The notes: a model not told the origin generated them from the sequence alone. A stretch of 64,000 nt of DNA from Velthaea sp965214335 (GCA_965214335.1 CBDCBO010000005.1:868001-932000), one strand, 5' to 3'; shown: positions 27,301 through 36,216, counted from the stretch's first letter. A program made the numbers and translations.

Positions 27301-27981
27301 ATGTTAACGCGCTTGCTCATCGGGGCGAATGTCCTCGTCTTTTTATGGGAATTGACCACCGGCGACACCGGCGACGGCCGCGTGCTGGTCCGCGACGGCG
27401 GACTGTTCGGTCCATACGTCGCGGACGGACAGTGGTGGCGACTGTTCACGGCGGCATTCTTGCACGCCGGCTGGTTGCACATCGCAACGAACATGTTCGC
27501 GCTCTATCAAGTCGGCACGTTCGTCGAGTTGCTCTACGGGCGCGTGCGCATGGCGATCATTTACGTGCTCGCGATCGTTGGTTCGGGTATCGCCGTGTAC
27601 TGGTTTAGTTTTGATGCACCCACCGTCGGTGCGAGCGGTGCGATCTTTGGCCTCTTTGGTGCACTTACAGCCGCCGGGTTACGGCTTGGCAAAACCGGTC
27701 GCGATCTGGTGCAGCAGTCGGCCGGCATCATCATCCTTAATTTAATCCTCGGCTTCACCGTCTTTCGCTTCGTGTCGAATGCGGCGCATATCGGCGGACT
27801 CATCGCGGGCCTCCTGTTCGGCTTCGCGCTATTTCGGATGCCGCGCCATCTCGCGGCCGCGCGAGCCGCAGCACCGGTAGCCGTCGCCGACGGCGCGATC
27901 TACGAAGCACCGGAATATGTCGCGACGGCCGACGAACCGCCGCCGCGGAATATCGCGCCGTCGCACGATCCGCACGTATAA
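27301..27981 (+). CDS. Rhomboid-family intramembrane serine protease
   Basis: A 226-residue protein with about six membrane helices. The catalytic serine lies in GASGAIFG (helix 4) and the catalytic histidine in NAAHIGG (helix 6). The preceding HAGWLHIATNMFAL contains the conserved H-x-x-x-N of helix 2. It cleaves membrane proteins within or near transmembrane helices; the substrate is unknown. The ATG at 27301 lies 7 bases after the DtxR gene stop, so the pair is probably cotranscribed. The C-terminal ~45 residues are polar and cytoplasmic. Confidence 0.9.
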   Translation: MLTRLLIGANVLVFLWELTTGDTGDGRVLVRDGGLFGPYVADGQWWRLFTAAFLHAGWLHIATNMFALYQVGTFVELLYGRVRMAIIYVLAIVGSGIAVYWFSFDAPTVGASGAIFGLFGALTAAGLRLGKTGRDLVQQSAGIIILNLILGFTVFRFVSNAAHIGGLIAGLLFGFALFRMPRHLAAARAAAPVAVADGAIYEAPEYVATADEPPPRNIAPSHDPHV

Positions 27982-27992
27982 CGGTCCGCCGG

Positions 27993-29954
27993 ATGCTCAT
28001 TGACGAAACGTTTGGCGCCGCTGGACCCATCGCTGCGGCGCTCGGCGGCTTCGAAGGCCGGCCCGGTCAGGTTCAGATGGCGAAGCTCATCGAACGCGGC
28101 TTTCTCGAAAACGTCCATACGATCGTCGAGGCCGGAACCGGCGTCGGCAAGTCGCTGGCGTATTTGGTGCCGGCGCTGCGCAGCGGCAAGCGGGTCGTCA
28201 TTTCGACCGGCACGATCGCGCTGCAAGAACAGCTCGTAAACAAGGACATCCCGGTGGTGCTGGCAGCGCTCAATATTCCGGCGCGCGTCGAGTTGCTCAA
28301 GGGGCGCAGTCATTACTTGTGCCGGGCGAAATACGAACGCATGAGCGGCGAGCGGCTCGTCGCGCCGAGCATCGTGATGGAGAAGGTTTGGGCCTGGGCC
28401 GATCGCACGGAGACCGGCGACCGGGCGGAACTGGACTTCGCCATCCGGTCCGACGATTGGGAAGCGCTCGACGCCGACGCCGATGATTGCGTCGGCGAAT
28501 TCTGCTCGCGCTTTGCCGAGTGCTTCTTTTTCAAACGCCGCGATGCGGCGCGCTTCGCCGATATCGTCGTCGTCAACCATGCTTTATTTTTTCTCGATCT
28601 CGTTATGGGCGGCGGCTTGTTGCCGCAGTACGATTACGTCGTGCTCGACGAAGCGCATCAATGCGAGCGCTATGCGACCGGTGCGCTCACCGCGACGCTG
28701 TCGCCGGCGGGTGTCGGCCGGATGATGCGGCGCATGCACCGCAATTATCGCTTACCCGGACATTACGACGCCGAGATCGACGAATCGATGCGGCGGCTGC
28801 AGTCGACGCTTGCCAGCGTGCCCGGCGAACGCTATCCGATCGGCGCCAACGACGGCGTGGGTAACGTTTTGGAAAGCGTACGCGAGGCGTTATACCGGCT
28901 CGAAAACTTCGTCCATGCCAATTGGCAAACCGCGCTGACGAATCCAACGGAAAACGAGGCTGAAGTCGAGCGCCGGCGCGATCTTGCGTTGCGCGCAATT
29001 ACGGCGCATATCGCAACGGTCGAGCGGATCGAGCGCGCCGCCCAGGAGGCCGCCAGCGGCACCGTCGCGAGCGACGATATTGACGCCGTGGCGTGGGTCG
29101 AGCGCGGCGAAGGCGAGGCGCGCTACGAAATTAACGCCGCGCCGTTCGAGGTTGCGTCGTTCTTGCGCGCCGCGTTGTTTGCGCGAACGCGCAGCGTGGT
29201 GCTGACCAGTGCGACCATCGCTCAGGGCAGCTCGTTTGCGTTCATCAAAGAAACGTTAGGCGTTGAAGACGCGCAAGAGCTTGTCGCGCCCTCGCCATTT
29301 GATTATCCGCGTCAAGCCCGCTTGTTCATCGCCGGACCGCAACTCAATCCCAAGGCGCGTGACTTCGCCGTGCGCGCCGCACCGATCATCGAAGAATGTT
29401 TAGACCGCAGCGGCGGCCGCGCGTTCGTGTTATTCACGTCGTACGCACGGCTGCGCGAAGTGTACGCATTGCTGCACGATCGGCTTGTGTTTCCGGTCAA
29501 GGTCCAGGGCGATTTGCCGCGCAGCGCGTTATTGGCCTGGTTTCGCTCGACACCGGGTGCCGTGCTGTTCGCGACAGCGACCTTTTGGGAAGGCATCGAC
29601 GTCGTCGGCGATCAGCTCTCGTGCGTGATCATCGATCGGCTGCCCTTTCCGTCGCCCAACGAACCACTCGTTGCGGCGCGCCTCGCGGCGATCGAAGCGC
29701 GGGGCAAATCGTCATTCGAAGAATTTATGATTCCAAGCGCCATCGTGCGGCTCAAACAAGGCTTCGGGCGACTGATTCGCTCGAAGACGGATCGGGGATT
29801 CGTGGCATTGCTGGACGGGCGCGCGAGTGGCATGCGCTACGGCGCGACGATCATCGACGCGCTGCCGCCGGCCACCCGGATTCACACGCTCGCGGCGCTG
29901 GGCGACCTGTTCCAAACTCCGGTAACGCCGATGCAGCGAAATGGGCGCAGCTAA
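27993..29954 (+). CDS. DinG-like superfamily 2 DNA helicase (XPD/DEAD_2 type)
   Basis: A 653-residue ATP-dependent 5'-3' DNA helicase. The Walker A motif EAGTGVGKS is near residue 50 and the DEAH box VLDEAHQ near residue 215. Between them, cysteines in HYLCRAKYERM and CVGEFCSRFAECFF can ligate the 4Fe-4S cluster found in DinG/XPD proteins. C-terminal motifs include LFTSYARLREVY, LFATATFWEGIDV and LKQGFGRLIRS (motif VI). It is likely involved in repair or R-loop and stalled-fork processing. There is no N-terminal exonuclease domain, unlike Firmicutes DinG. It follows the rhomboid gene by 11 bases. Confidence 0.9.
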   Translation: MLIDETFGAAGPIAAALGGFEGRPGQVQMAKLIERGFLENVHTIVEAGTGVGKSLAYLVPALRSGKRVVISTGTIALQEQLVNKDIPVVLAALNIPARVELLKGRSHYLCRAKYERMSGERLVAPSIVMEKVWAWADRTETGDRAELDFAIRSDDWEALDADADDCVGEFCSRFAECFFFKRRDAARFADIVVVNHALFFLDLVMGGGLLPQYDYVVLDEAHQCERYATGALTATLSPAGVGRMMRRMHRNYRLPGHYDAEIDESMRRLQSTLASVPGERYPIGANDGVGNVLESVREALYRLENFVHANWQTALTNPTENEAEVERRRDLALRAITAHIATVERIERAAQEAASGTVASDDIDAVAWVERGEGEARYEINAAPFEVASFLRAALFARTRSVVLTSATIAQGSSFAFIKETLGVEDAQELVAPSPFDYPRQARLFIAGPQLNPKARDFAVRAAPIIEECLDRSGGRAFVLFTSYARLREVYALLHDRLVFPVKVQGDLPRSALLAWFRSTPGAVLFATATFWEGIDVVGDQLSCVIIDRLPFPSPNEPLVAARLAAIEARGKSSFEEFMIPSAIVRLKQGFGRLIRSKTDRGFVALLDGRASGMRYGATIIDALPPATRIHTLAALGDLFQTPVTPMQRNGRS

Positions 29955-30007
29955 AACGGCTGCAGTTGCGTGATGTTCTTTTCTTACCGCTAACGGTATC
30001 GCGAACG

Positions 30008-30121
30008 ATGACGGGCGCCTGTCATGCGATCTGCGCGGGCGCCGCGTGCGCGTTAAGCGACTGACGACGTCACCAGATGACACATGTCACGCGGCAATGG
30101 GCCGCACATGACAAGCGTCAT
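30008..30121. promoter_or_regulatory. Cluster of four TGAC/GTCA inverted repeats before the ABC operon
   Basis: ATGAC (30008-30012) with GTCAT (30021-30025); TGACG-A-CGTCA (30062-30072); TGACA-CA-TGTCA (30078-30089); ATGAC-AAGC-GTCAT (30108-30121). A GCGGC/GCCGC hairpin (30091-30105) lies between the last two. They lie 70-185 bases before the ABC transporter start at 30192. They are good candidates for binding sites of the NarL-type response regulator encoded in the same operon (inference). Confidence 0.5.
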
Positions 30122-30191
30122 GCCGGATCGCTGACAAACTCGACTGACGCCGGGCGCGGCTGAAACGCGATACTGTGGGCGGAGGTACGAC

Positions 30192-30929
30192 ATGACCGCT
30201 CACTCGATTCCCGCCCAACTCGACCACGTCGACAAAGTTTATGGCCCAATCGCGGCGCTGCGCGATGTGACCCTGACCGTCCAGCCTGGGGAAACGCTGG
30301 CGTTACTCGGACCCAACGGGGCGGGGAAGACGACCGCGATCCGGCTGCTGCTCGGCTTGCAACGCCCGACCAACGGAACCGCCCGCGTGTTCGGCAACGA
30401 TCCGTGCGCACCGCGCAACCGGGTACGCTCGGGCGCGATGCTGCAAGTCGCCAATATTCCCGCGACGCTGACCGTGGCCGAACACGTAACTTTATTTTCG
30501 AGCTACTACCCGCAACCGTTACCGCGAGCCGAAACGATCCGGCTGGCGTCGCTCGCTGGCCTCGAACATCGGCGCTTCGGCGATCTTTCCGGCGGCCAGA
30601 AGCAGCGCTTATTCTTCGCCTTGGCGATCTGTGGTGATCCCGACATCTTGTTCCTGGATGAACCCACGGTCGGACTCGACATCGAGACGCGCCAACTCCT
30701 GTGGGCCCAAATACGCGCCTACGTCGACCGTGGCCGCAGCGTGTTGCTAACGACGCACTATTTGGGCGAAGCCGATGCGCTGGCGAACCGGATCGCGCTG
30801 ATCACCAACGGCAGCATCATCGCCCAAGGAACGCCGGAGGCCATTAAAGCGCGCGCCGGCACCACCGATCTTGAAACCGCTTATCTCGCTCTGACCGGCG
30901 CCGCCGCGCGCAAGGAAGTCATCGCATGA
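30192..30929 (+). CDS. ABC transporter ATP-binding protein
   Basis: A 245-residue ATPase of the ABC-2 drug/antibiotic exporter type. Walker A GPNGAGKTT is at residues 40-48, the signature LSGGQKQR near residue 135, Walker B ILFLDEPTVGLD near 155 and the H-loop TTHYL near 190. It powers the permease encoded next, whose start overlaps its stop by 4 bases. GGAGGT lies upstream of the ATG at 30192. The four-gene order ATPase, permease, histidine kinase, response regulator resembles antibiotic-sensing exporters such as Lnr/Yvf of Bacillus. Its 5' flank carries clustered TGAC palindromes. Confidence 0.93.
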   Translation: MTAHSIPAQLDHVDKVYGPIAALRDVTLTVQPGETLALLGPNGAGKTTAIRLLLGLQRPTNGTARVFGNDPCAPRNRVRSGAMLQVANIPATLTVAEHVTLFSSYYPQPLPRAETIRLASLAGLEHRRFGDLSGGQKQRLFFALAICGDPDILFLDEPTVGLDIETRQLLWAQIRAYVDRGRSVLLTTHYLGEADALANRIALITNGSIIAQGTPEAIKARAGTTDLETAYLALTGAAARKEVIA

Positions 30930-31687
30930 GCATCGCTCGCACGTACCTGCTTGAGTCGCGGTTCGAGTTCACCAAACTCGTGCGGCTGCCGACCTACGTC
31001 TTATCAACCCTCGCGATCCCGCTGATGTTCTACACCTTTTTCGGCCTGATGTTCGGCCACGAGCGCATCGGGCACGTAACGCAGTCGACGTATCTGCTCG
31101 CTACGTACGGCACGTTCGGCGTCATGGCCGCGACCTTGTTCGGCTTCGGTGTGAGCGTCGCGATCGAGCGCGGACAAGGTTGGCTGTTAGTGAAGCGCGC
31201 GAGTCCGATGCCGCCGTTCGCCTACTTTTTTGCCAAGATCGCGACGAGCGTCGCTTTTGCGGCGACCGTCGTCGTACTGCTGTTCGCGCTCGGTGCGGCC
31301 TTCGGCGGCGTGCGGCTGGCGCCGCACGTCTGGCTCGAGCTGGGCGGTGCGCTGGTATTGGGCGCGTTGCCGATGTGCGCGCTGGGCTTGGCCATCGGAT
31401 CGCTCGCGGGGCCAAACTCCGCGCCGGGCATCGTCAATATGGTGTACTTGCCGATGTCGTTCTTATCCGGGCTGTGGATTCCGATCTCCATGCTTCCGGC
31501 GCCCGTGCAGCATATTGCGCCGTGGCTACCGGCGTACCACCTCGGACAACTTGCGCTGGGTACGCTCGGTGCCGGTGACGGCGGCGCCGCCTGGGTCCAC
31601 GTCGTGGCACTCTTGGCCTTTGCGTCGATCGGCATTGCGGCGGCAGCGTTCGGCTTCCGGCGCGACGAAGGCAAGCTGTATGGGTGA
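30926..31687 (+). CDS. ABC-2 type transporter permease
   Basis: A 253-residue inner-membrane protein with six predicted helices, matching the ABC-2 permease family. Hydrophobic stretches include TYVLSTLAIPLMFYTFFGL, ATLFGFGVSVAIERGQG and the conserved IVNMVYLPMSFLSGLWIPI before helix 5. It should form a homodimer with the ATPase encoded upstream (4-base overlap) and export an amphiphilic compound such as a drug or lipopeptide. The gene for the sensor kinase begins 15 bases downstream. Confidence 0.88.
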   Translation: MSIARTYLLESRFEFTKLVRLPTYVLSTLAIPLMFYTFFGLMFGHERIGHVTQSTYLLATYGTFGVMAATLFGFGVSVAIERGQGWLLVKRASPMPPFAYFFAKIATSVAFAATVVVLLFALGAAFGGVRLAPHVWLELGGALVLGALPMCALGLAIGSLAGPNSAPGIVNMVYLPMSFLSGLWIPISMLPAPVQHIAPWLPAYHLGQLALGTLGAGDGGAAWVHVVALLAFASIGIAAAAFGFRRDEGKLYG

Positions 31688-31702
31688 TCCGGGGACACCG
31701 GC

Positions 31703-32794
31703 ATGACGAAGCTGAGCGCGCCGCACCGGGCGCGCTTCCGGCTTTTGCCACCCGATCGCGAGCTGGGATGGATGGCCTACGCCTGGCTCGTGTATCTGTT
31801 GTTCGTTCCGCTCAACGGCTTCTACCAGCATCTGTCGGCGGCACAATGGACCGCGACGGTTGCCGGCATGCTGGTGTTTTTGGCGCTGTATTTCCGCGCG
31901 TATTGGGTTTCGGGCCGCGAACAACTCGCGATCGTCGCCGGCATGCTCGCCTTGGGCGCGATCTTCACGCCCGGCAACGGCGGTGCCGCAACATATTTTA
32001 TCTTCGGCGCCTGCAGCGTCTGCGGTATCAGCCTCCGTTACGCCTATCGCAACCTCGGTATCTATGTTGCGATCGTCGCCCTGATGTGCGCCGTGCTGCG
32101 GCTGCCGCTGGACACCGCCGGGTACGCCGTCGTCCTGTCCGCCATCTCCGGCGCGGCGGTGGCACGCATGTACGAGCGCAGCTGCATCAATGCGAAATTA
32201 CGGCTCGCGCACGAGGAAGTCGAACGGATGGCCAAGGTTGCCGAGCGCGAGCGCATCGCGCGCGATCTGCATGACGTGCTCGGGCACACGTTATCGGTCA
32301 TCGTCCTCAAATCAGAATTAGCGTCGAAGTTAGCGGATCGCGATATGGCGCGGGCGGCGCAAGAGATTCGCGAAGTCGAGCAAATCGCGCGCGACACGCT
32401 GGGCGAATTGCGCGAAGCCGTGGCCGGCTACCGGTCGGCCGGCATCGATGCGGAATTCGCCCACGCACGTTCGGTGCTTGGCGTCGCGGGCGTCGAAGTT
32501 GCTTGCGAAAGCGAGCGCGTTCCGTTGACCGCAACGCAAGAAGGTGTGCTCGTGCTCGCGATTCGCGAGGGCGTAACGAATATTATCCGGCATGCGCGCG
32601 CGGGTTCGTGCCGGCTGCGCTTGGCGCGCGCGCAGAATTCCGTACGCTTGGAAATCGCCGACGATGGTGCCGGAAGTCTCGGGCACGAGGGGTTCGGCTT
32701 GGCCGGCATGCGTGAACGGGTGGAAGCGCTCGGCGGAACGCTCGTGCGCGAAGTTGCCGACGGAACGCGGTTAATCGTCACGCTGCCGGCATGA
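31703..32794 (+). CDS. Sensor histidine kinase (HisKA_3 / NarL type)
   Basis: A 363-residue kinase. The N-terminal ~155 residues contain about five or six membrane helices and almost no extracytoplasmic domain, typical of intramembrane-sensing DesK/LiaS-like kinases. The phosphorylated histidine is H190 in ERIARDLHDVLGHTLS. A HATPase_c domain follows, with the N-box region REGVTNIIRHARAG, the G1 box ADDGAGS and the G2 region GFGLAGMRERV. It probably senses the exporter itself or membrane perturbation. Its stop codon overlaps the start of the response-regulator gene by 4 bases. Confidence 0.92.
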   Translation: MTKLSAPHRARFRLLPPDRELGWMAYAWLVYLLFVPLNGFYQHLSAAQWTATVAGMLVFLALYFRAYWVSGREQLAIVAGMLALGAIFTPGNGGAATYFIFGACSVCGISLRYAYRNLGIYVAIVALMCAVLRLPLDTAGYAVVLSAISGAAVARMYERSCINAKLRLAHEEVERMAKVAERERIARDLHDVLGHTLSVIVLKSELASKLADRDMARAAQEIREVEQIARDTLGELREAVAGYRSAGIDAEFAHARSVLGVAGVEVACESERVPLTATQEGVLVLAIREGVTNIIRHARAGSCRLRLARAQNSVRLEIADDGAGSLGHEGFGLAGMRERVEALGGTLVREVADGTRLIVTLPA

Positions 32795-33408
32795 CGCCGG
32801 CGTCGCCCATTCGCGTCATCTTAGCCGAAGATCAAGGGCTCGTGCGCGGTGCGCTCGCGGCGTTGCTCGGACTCGAAGGCGACATCGATGTTGTCGCGCA
32901 AGCCGCCGACGGCGAAGAAGCGCTTCAGTTGGTCCTGGGCCTGCGACCCAGCGTGCTGGTTACCGATATCGAGATGCCGAAGCGCACCGGACTGGAGCTC
33001 GCGGCCGAGCTGCAAGTACGCCGTGTCGCGACGCGCACGATCATCGTTACGACCTTTGCGCGCAGCGGATACTTGCGGCGCGCGCTCGACGCCGGAGTTG
33101 CCGGCTATTTTCTCAAGGACCGGCCGTCGACGGAACTCGCGGCGGCGGTCCGTACCGTACACGCCGGCGGTCGAGTCATCGATCCGACCTTGGCCTTGGA
33201 TTCATGGACCGAACGCGATCCGCTCAGCGAGCGCGAACGGACCGTGCTCCGGCTGGCCGGTGAGGGTGCCACGGCGGCGGCGATCGCCCAGCAGTTACAT
33301 CTGTCCGACGGCACCGTGCGCAATTACTTGTCTGAAGCGATCGGCAAAGTCGGCGGCACGAACCGCATCGAGGCGGCGCGCATCGCGCGCGAGCGCGGCT
33401 GGCTGTAA
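32791..33408 (+). CDS. NarL/LuxR-family response regulator
   Basis: A 205-residue two-domain regulator. The receiver has the acidic pair ED at 13-14, the phosphorylated D59 in VLVTDIEMP and K near residue 110 in YFLKDRPS. The C-terminal LuxR helix-turn-helix reads SERERTVLRLAGEG, then IAQQLHLSDGTVRNYLSEA. It is translationally coupled to the upstream histidine kinase and is the likely activator or repressor of this exporter operon, presumably through the TGAC palindromes at 30008-30121 (inference). Confidence 0.93.
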   Translation: MTPASPIRVILAEDQGLVRGALAALLGLEGDIDVVAQAADGEEALQLVLGLRPSVLVTDIEMPKRTGLELAAELQVRRVATRTIIVTTFARSGYLRRALDAGVAGYFLKDRPSTELAAAVRTVHAGGRVIDPTLALDSWTERDPLSERERTVLRLAGEGATAAAIAQQLHLSDGTVRNYLSEAIGKVGGTNRIEAARIARERGWL

Positions 33409-33499
33409 GCGGCGCTTGGAAATCGAAGAGCGGAACCGGCTGTCGGCTGCAACGCCAGGCACGCGCACCGCGCAGCGCGGCTTCTTTCGGTTGCGGCCG

Positions 33500-34096
33500 G
33501 TGCGCATCGACTTCGGCGATGTGCTCGTTCAAATTTTCGCCGTCGCACTGGGCGTCGTGCTCGGCTCGGCCGTAACGGCCTGGAACGAGCGGCTGCATCA
33601 GCGCACGCTGCTGCGCGAAACGGTAAATAATATCGCAGCTGAGTTGCGCTCCAACCAGACCGGGATGCACGCAGTCCTCGCGCAGCACACGAAAATCGCC
33701 GCCGGCCTGACCGCGCTCGTTGCCGAAGCCACGAAGAGTGCGTCGCTATCGCGCGCACAAGTCCAAAAGGCCGCCGCCGGCGTAAAGTATAGCGAAAACA
33801 TTCCGCTGGGTATCGCGTGGCAGATCGCCCAAAATAACGCCGGACTTGCGCTGTTGCCCTACGAGGAACGCTACGATCTGGCGTGGATCTATCAGGTGCA
33901 GAGCGTTTATTATGCGACCGAGCAGCGCTTCGGCGACGCGTTGCTCATGCCGGCTCCGGCTCCAAACGGCAACTACTATTTCCAAGTCGTCGCACTTGCC
34001 AACGAGATCCACGGCGTGGTTGCGCTCGAGAAGCAACTCGATGGGCTGTACACGGCGGCGCGCCGCCGGGCGGACGAAGAGTATCCACCCGGCTGA
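33500..34096 (+). CDS. Membrane-anchored protein of unknown function (DUF6090-like)
   Basis: A protein of about 198 residues with one N-terminal membrane helix (VQIFAVALGVVLGSAVTAW) followed by NE-RL and a helical extracytoplasmic domain of about 150 residues. The arrangement of a membrane helix, then WNE, then LLRETVNNIAAELRSN resembles DUF6090-type proteins, of unknown function. The start is uncertain: the GTG at 33500 is my choice, but a TTG at 33416 is also in frame and none has a clear Shine-Dalgarno. It follows the response-regulator gene and may belong to the same operon. The downstream acs gene is convergent. Confidence 0.6.
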   Translation: MRIDFGDVLVQIFAVALGVVLGSAVTAWNERLHQRTLLRETVNNIAAELRSNQTGMHAVLAQHTKIAAGLTALVAEATKSASLSRAQVQKAAAGVKYSENIPLGIAWQIAQNNAGLALLPYEERYDLAWIYQVQSVYYATEQRFGDALLMPAPAPNGNYYFQVVALANEIHGVVALEKQLDGLYTAARRRADEEYPPG

Positions 34097-34111
34097 TGCA
34101 ACGCGCGCAAT

Positions 34112-36082
34112 TTACTCTTCCTTATGGGCCTCGGACTGCGCGCGCGCTTGGAGTTCGGCAACAACACTGGAATCGGCCAGCGTCGTCGTATCGCCCAGCA
34201 TCCGCCCCTCGGCGATGTCGCGCAACAGCCGGCGCATGATCTTTCCGCTCCGCGTCTTGGGCAGTTCTTGCGTGAACGTGAGGTATTTCGGCGTCGTAAA
34301 TTTGCCTAATTTCGCGCCGACGTGCGCGCGCAATTCTTTGGCTAGCGCGTCGTTGCCGGTGCGGTTGTGGCGCAAGGAGACAAAAGCGCAAATGGCTTGG
34401 CCGGTCATGTCGTCGGCTTTCCCGACCACGGCCGCTTCCGCCACCGCGGCGTGTTCGGCCAGCGCCGCTTCGACTTCGGCGGTCGAAATGCGGTGGCCGC
34501 TGATGTTCATGACGTCGTCGATGCGGCCCATGAACCAATAGTCGCCGTCGGTATCGCGCGTGCAGCCGTCGCCGGCGAGATAGCGGTGCGCGAACTTCTC
34601 CCAATACGTCGCGCGGTAGCGGTCGGGATCGCCGTAAATGCCGCGCAGCATCGACGGCCAGGGCTGGGTGACGACGATATAGCCGCTTTGGCCTAAGGGC
34701 AGCGACGTGCCGGATTCGTCGACGATGTCGACGCTGATTCCCGGAAACGGCTTGCTGGCCGACCCGGGCTTGAGCGTGGTGACGCCGGGCAACGGCGCGA
34801 TCATGATCGCACCGGTTTCGGTTTGCCACCAGGTATCGACCACCGGACAGCGGCCCCCGCCGATGACGTCGCGGTACCACAGCCAGGCTTCGGGGTTGAT
34901 CGGTTCTCCGACGGAACCCAGCAGTCGCAGCGATGTGAGGTCGTGTTTTTGCGGCCACTCGCGACCCCACTTCATGAATGTACGAATCGCCGTCGGGGCG
35001 GTATACAGGATCGTCACCTTATATCGCTCGACGACGTCCCAAAATCGATCGAAGGCCGGGTAGTCGGGCGTTCCTTCAAACAAAACGCTGGTCGCGCCGT
35101 TGCACAGCGGCCCGTAGACAATGTACGAGTGCCCGGTTACCCAGCCGATGTCGGCCGTGCACCAATAGACGTCCGCGTCGGGCTTGAGATCGAAAACCAG
35201 CTTATGCGTGGCGGTGGTACCGGTAAGGTAGCCGCCGGTGGTGTGCATCACGCCCTTGGGCTTCGCCGTGGTGCCCGATGTATAGAGCAGGAACAGCAGC
35301 GCTTCGGCGTTCATCGGCTCGGGGTCGCAGGTCGAGGGCATGTCGCGTACGAGGTCGTCCCAGAAGTGATCGCGTCCGGCGACCATTTCGATCGGGGTAT
35401 TGACGCGCTTAGCGACGACGACGTGCTTGAGCGACGGCATGCCTTTCCGAAAGGCTTCATCGCAGTTCGCTTTGAGCGGCACCGGCTTGCCCCGCCGCCA
35501 GCCGCCGTCGGCGGTGATGAGCGCCACGCAGGCCGAGTCGTTCACCCGGTCGACGATCGAGTCCGGCGAAAAGCCGCCGAAGATGACCGAATGCGCCGCG
35601 CCGATCCGGGCGCAGGCCAGCATCGCGACCGGCAACTCAACGATCATCGGCAAGTAGATCGCGACCCGATCGCCTTTGGTGATACCCAATCCGCGCAGGC
35701 CGTTGGCCAGCCGGCACACCTCGTCGAGCAGTTCGCCGTAGGTCACCGTCCGGCGATCGCCGGGCTCGCCTTCGAAGAAATACGCGACTTTGGCCGCTTT
35801 ACCGGCGTTGACGTGCCGGTCGAGCGCGTTCACCGACGCGTTGAGTTCACCGTCGCCGAACCAGCGCGCAACGGGTTCGGTCCATTCCAGCGTCTTGGTG
35901 GGTGGCTTGCTCCACTCGAGCTGCTCGGCCCAAGACCGCCAAAAGGCCAACGGATCCGCTTCGGCCGTGGCATAGATATCCGGCTGGGCGTTTGCCTCGC
36001 GGGCCAATTCGAGCGGCGGCGCAAACGTCCGGCCATCGTAGGCGTGCACATCCGTACCGGGGCGTTCGGTCAAGTTGCTCAT
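34112..36082 (-). CDS. acs: Acetyl-coenzyme A synthetase
   Basis: A 656-residue AMP-forming enzyme converting acetate, ATP and CoA to acetyl-CoA. ANL-superfamily motifs are intact: the P-loop-like YTSGTTAKPKGVMH near residue 268, GWVTGHSYIVYGPL near 315, the A5 region DTWWQTETG, the hinge region YWFMGRIDDVMNISGHR near 530, and the catalytic lysine in RSGKIMRR near 620, the site of regulatory acetylation in other bacteria. Length is normal for Acs. It is divergent from hrcA across a 134-bp region. Acetyl-CoA produced could feed accDA-dependent malonyl-CoA synthesis. Confidence 0.96.
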   Translation of the reverse strand: MSNLTERPGTDVHAYDGRTFAPPLELAREANAQPDIYATAEADPLAFWRSWAEQLEWSKPPTKTLEWTEPVARWFGDGELNASVNALDRHVNAGKAAKVAYFFEGEPGDRRTVTYGELLDEVCRLANGLRGLGITKGDRVAIYLPMIVELPVAMLACARIGAAHSVIFGGFSPDSIVDRVNDSACVALITADGGWRRGKPVPLKANCDEAFRKGMPSLKHVVVAKRVNTPIEMVAGRDHFWDDLVRDMPSTCDPEPMNAEALLFLLYTSGTTAKPKGVMHTTGGYLTGTTATHKLVFDLKPDADVYWCTADIGWVTGHSYIVYGPLCNGATSVLFEGTPDYPAFDRFWDVVERYKVTILYTAPTAIRTFMKWGREWPQKHDLTSLRLLGSVGEPINPEAWLWYRDVIGGGRCPVVDTWWQTETGAIMIAPLPGVTTLKPGSASKPFPGISVDIVDESGTSLPLGQSGYIVVTQPWPSMLRGIYGDPDRYRATYWEKFAHRYLAGDGCTRDTDGDYWFMGRIDDVMNISGHRISTAEVEAALAEHAAVAEAAVVGKADDMTGQAICAFVSLRHNRTGNDALAKELRAHVGAKLGKFTTPKYLTFTQELPKTRSGKIMRRLLRDIAEGRMLGDTTTLADSSVVAELQARAQSEAHKEE

Positions 36083-36142
36083 ACACGAACGTTTCTTGCA
36101 CCGTCGACGAGCCCTTCAGCGACCACCCGACGGCGACGCAAC

Positions 36143-36171
36143 TTGACCCCGAACCGGCATGATGTTAGTCT
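36143..36171 (+). promoter_or_regulatory. Putative hrcA promoter
   Basis: TTGACC (36143-36148) and TAGTCT (36166-36171) are 17 bases apart, a sigma70-like arrangement with a weak -10. Transcription would start near 36178, just before the variant CIRCE palindrome, which is where HrcA operators usually sit. Confidence 0.4.
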
Positions 36172-36181
36172 TAGGAGTAAT

Positions 36182-36208
36182 TTGGCAGTCGGGCGCCATG
36201 ACTGCTAG
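36182..36208. promoter_or_regulatory. Variant CIRCE element (HrcA operator)
   Basis: TTGGCAGTC (36182-36190), a 9-base spacer, and GACTGCTAG (36200-36208) have exactly the 9-9-9 layout of CIRCE (TTAGCACTC-N9-GAGTGCTAA). Each arm matches 7 of 9 bases. The C-to-G change at position 7 of the left arm is mirrored in the right arm, so symmetry is kept. It ends 8 bases before the hrcA start codon. Confidence 0.75.
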
Positions 36209-36216
36209 CGGGATAG

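Noticed and set aside
34823..36208. 461-residue ORF on the plus strand opposite acs
   Set aside because: Acetyl-CoA synthetase motifs are unambiguous on the minus strand; the plus-strand translation has no recognisable domain.
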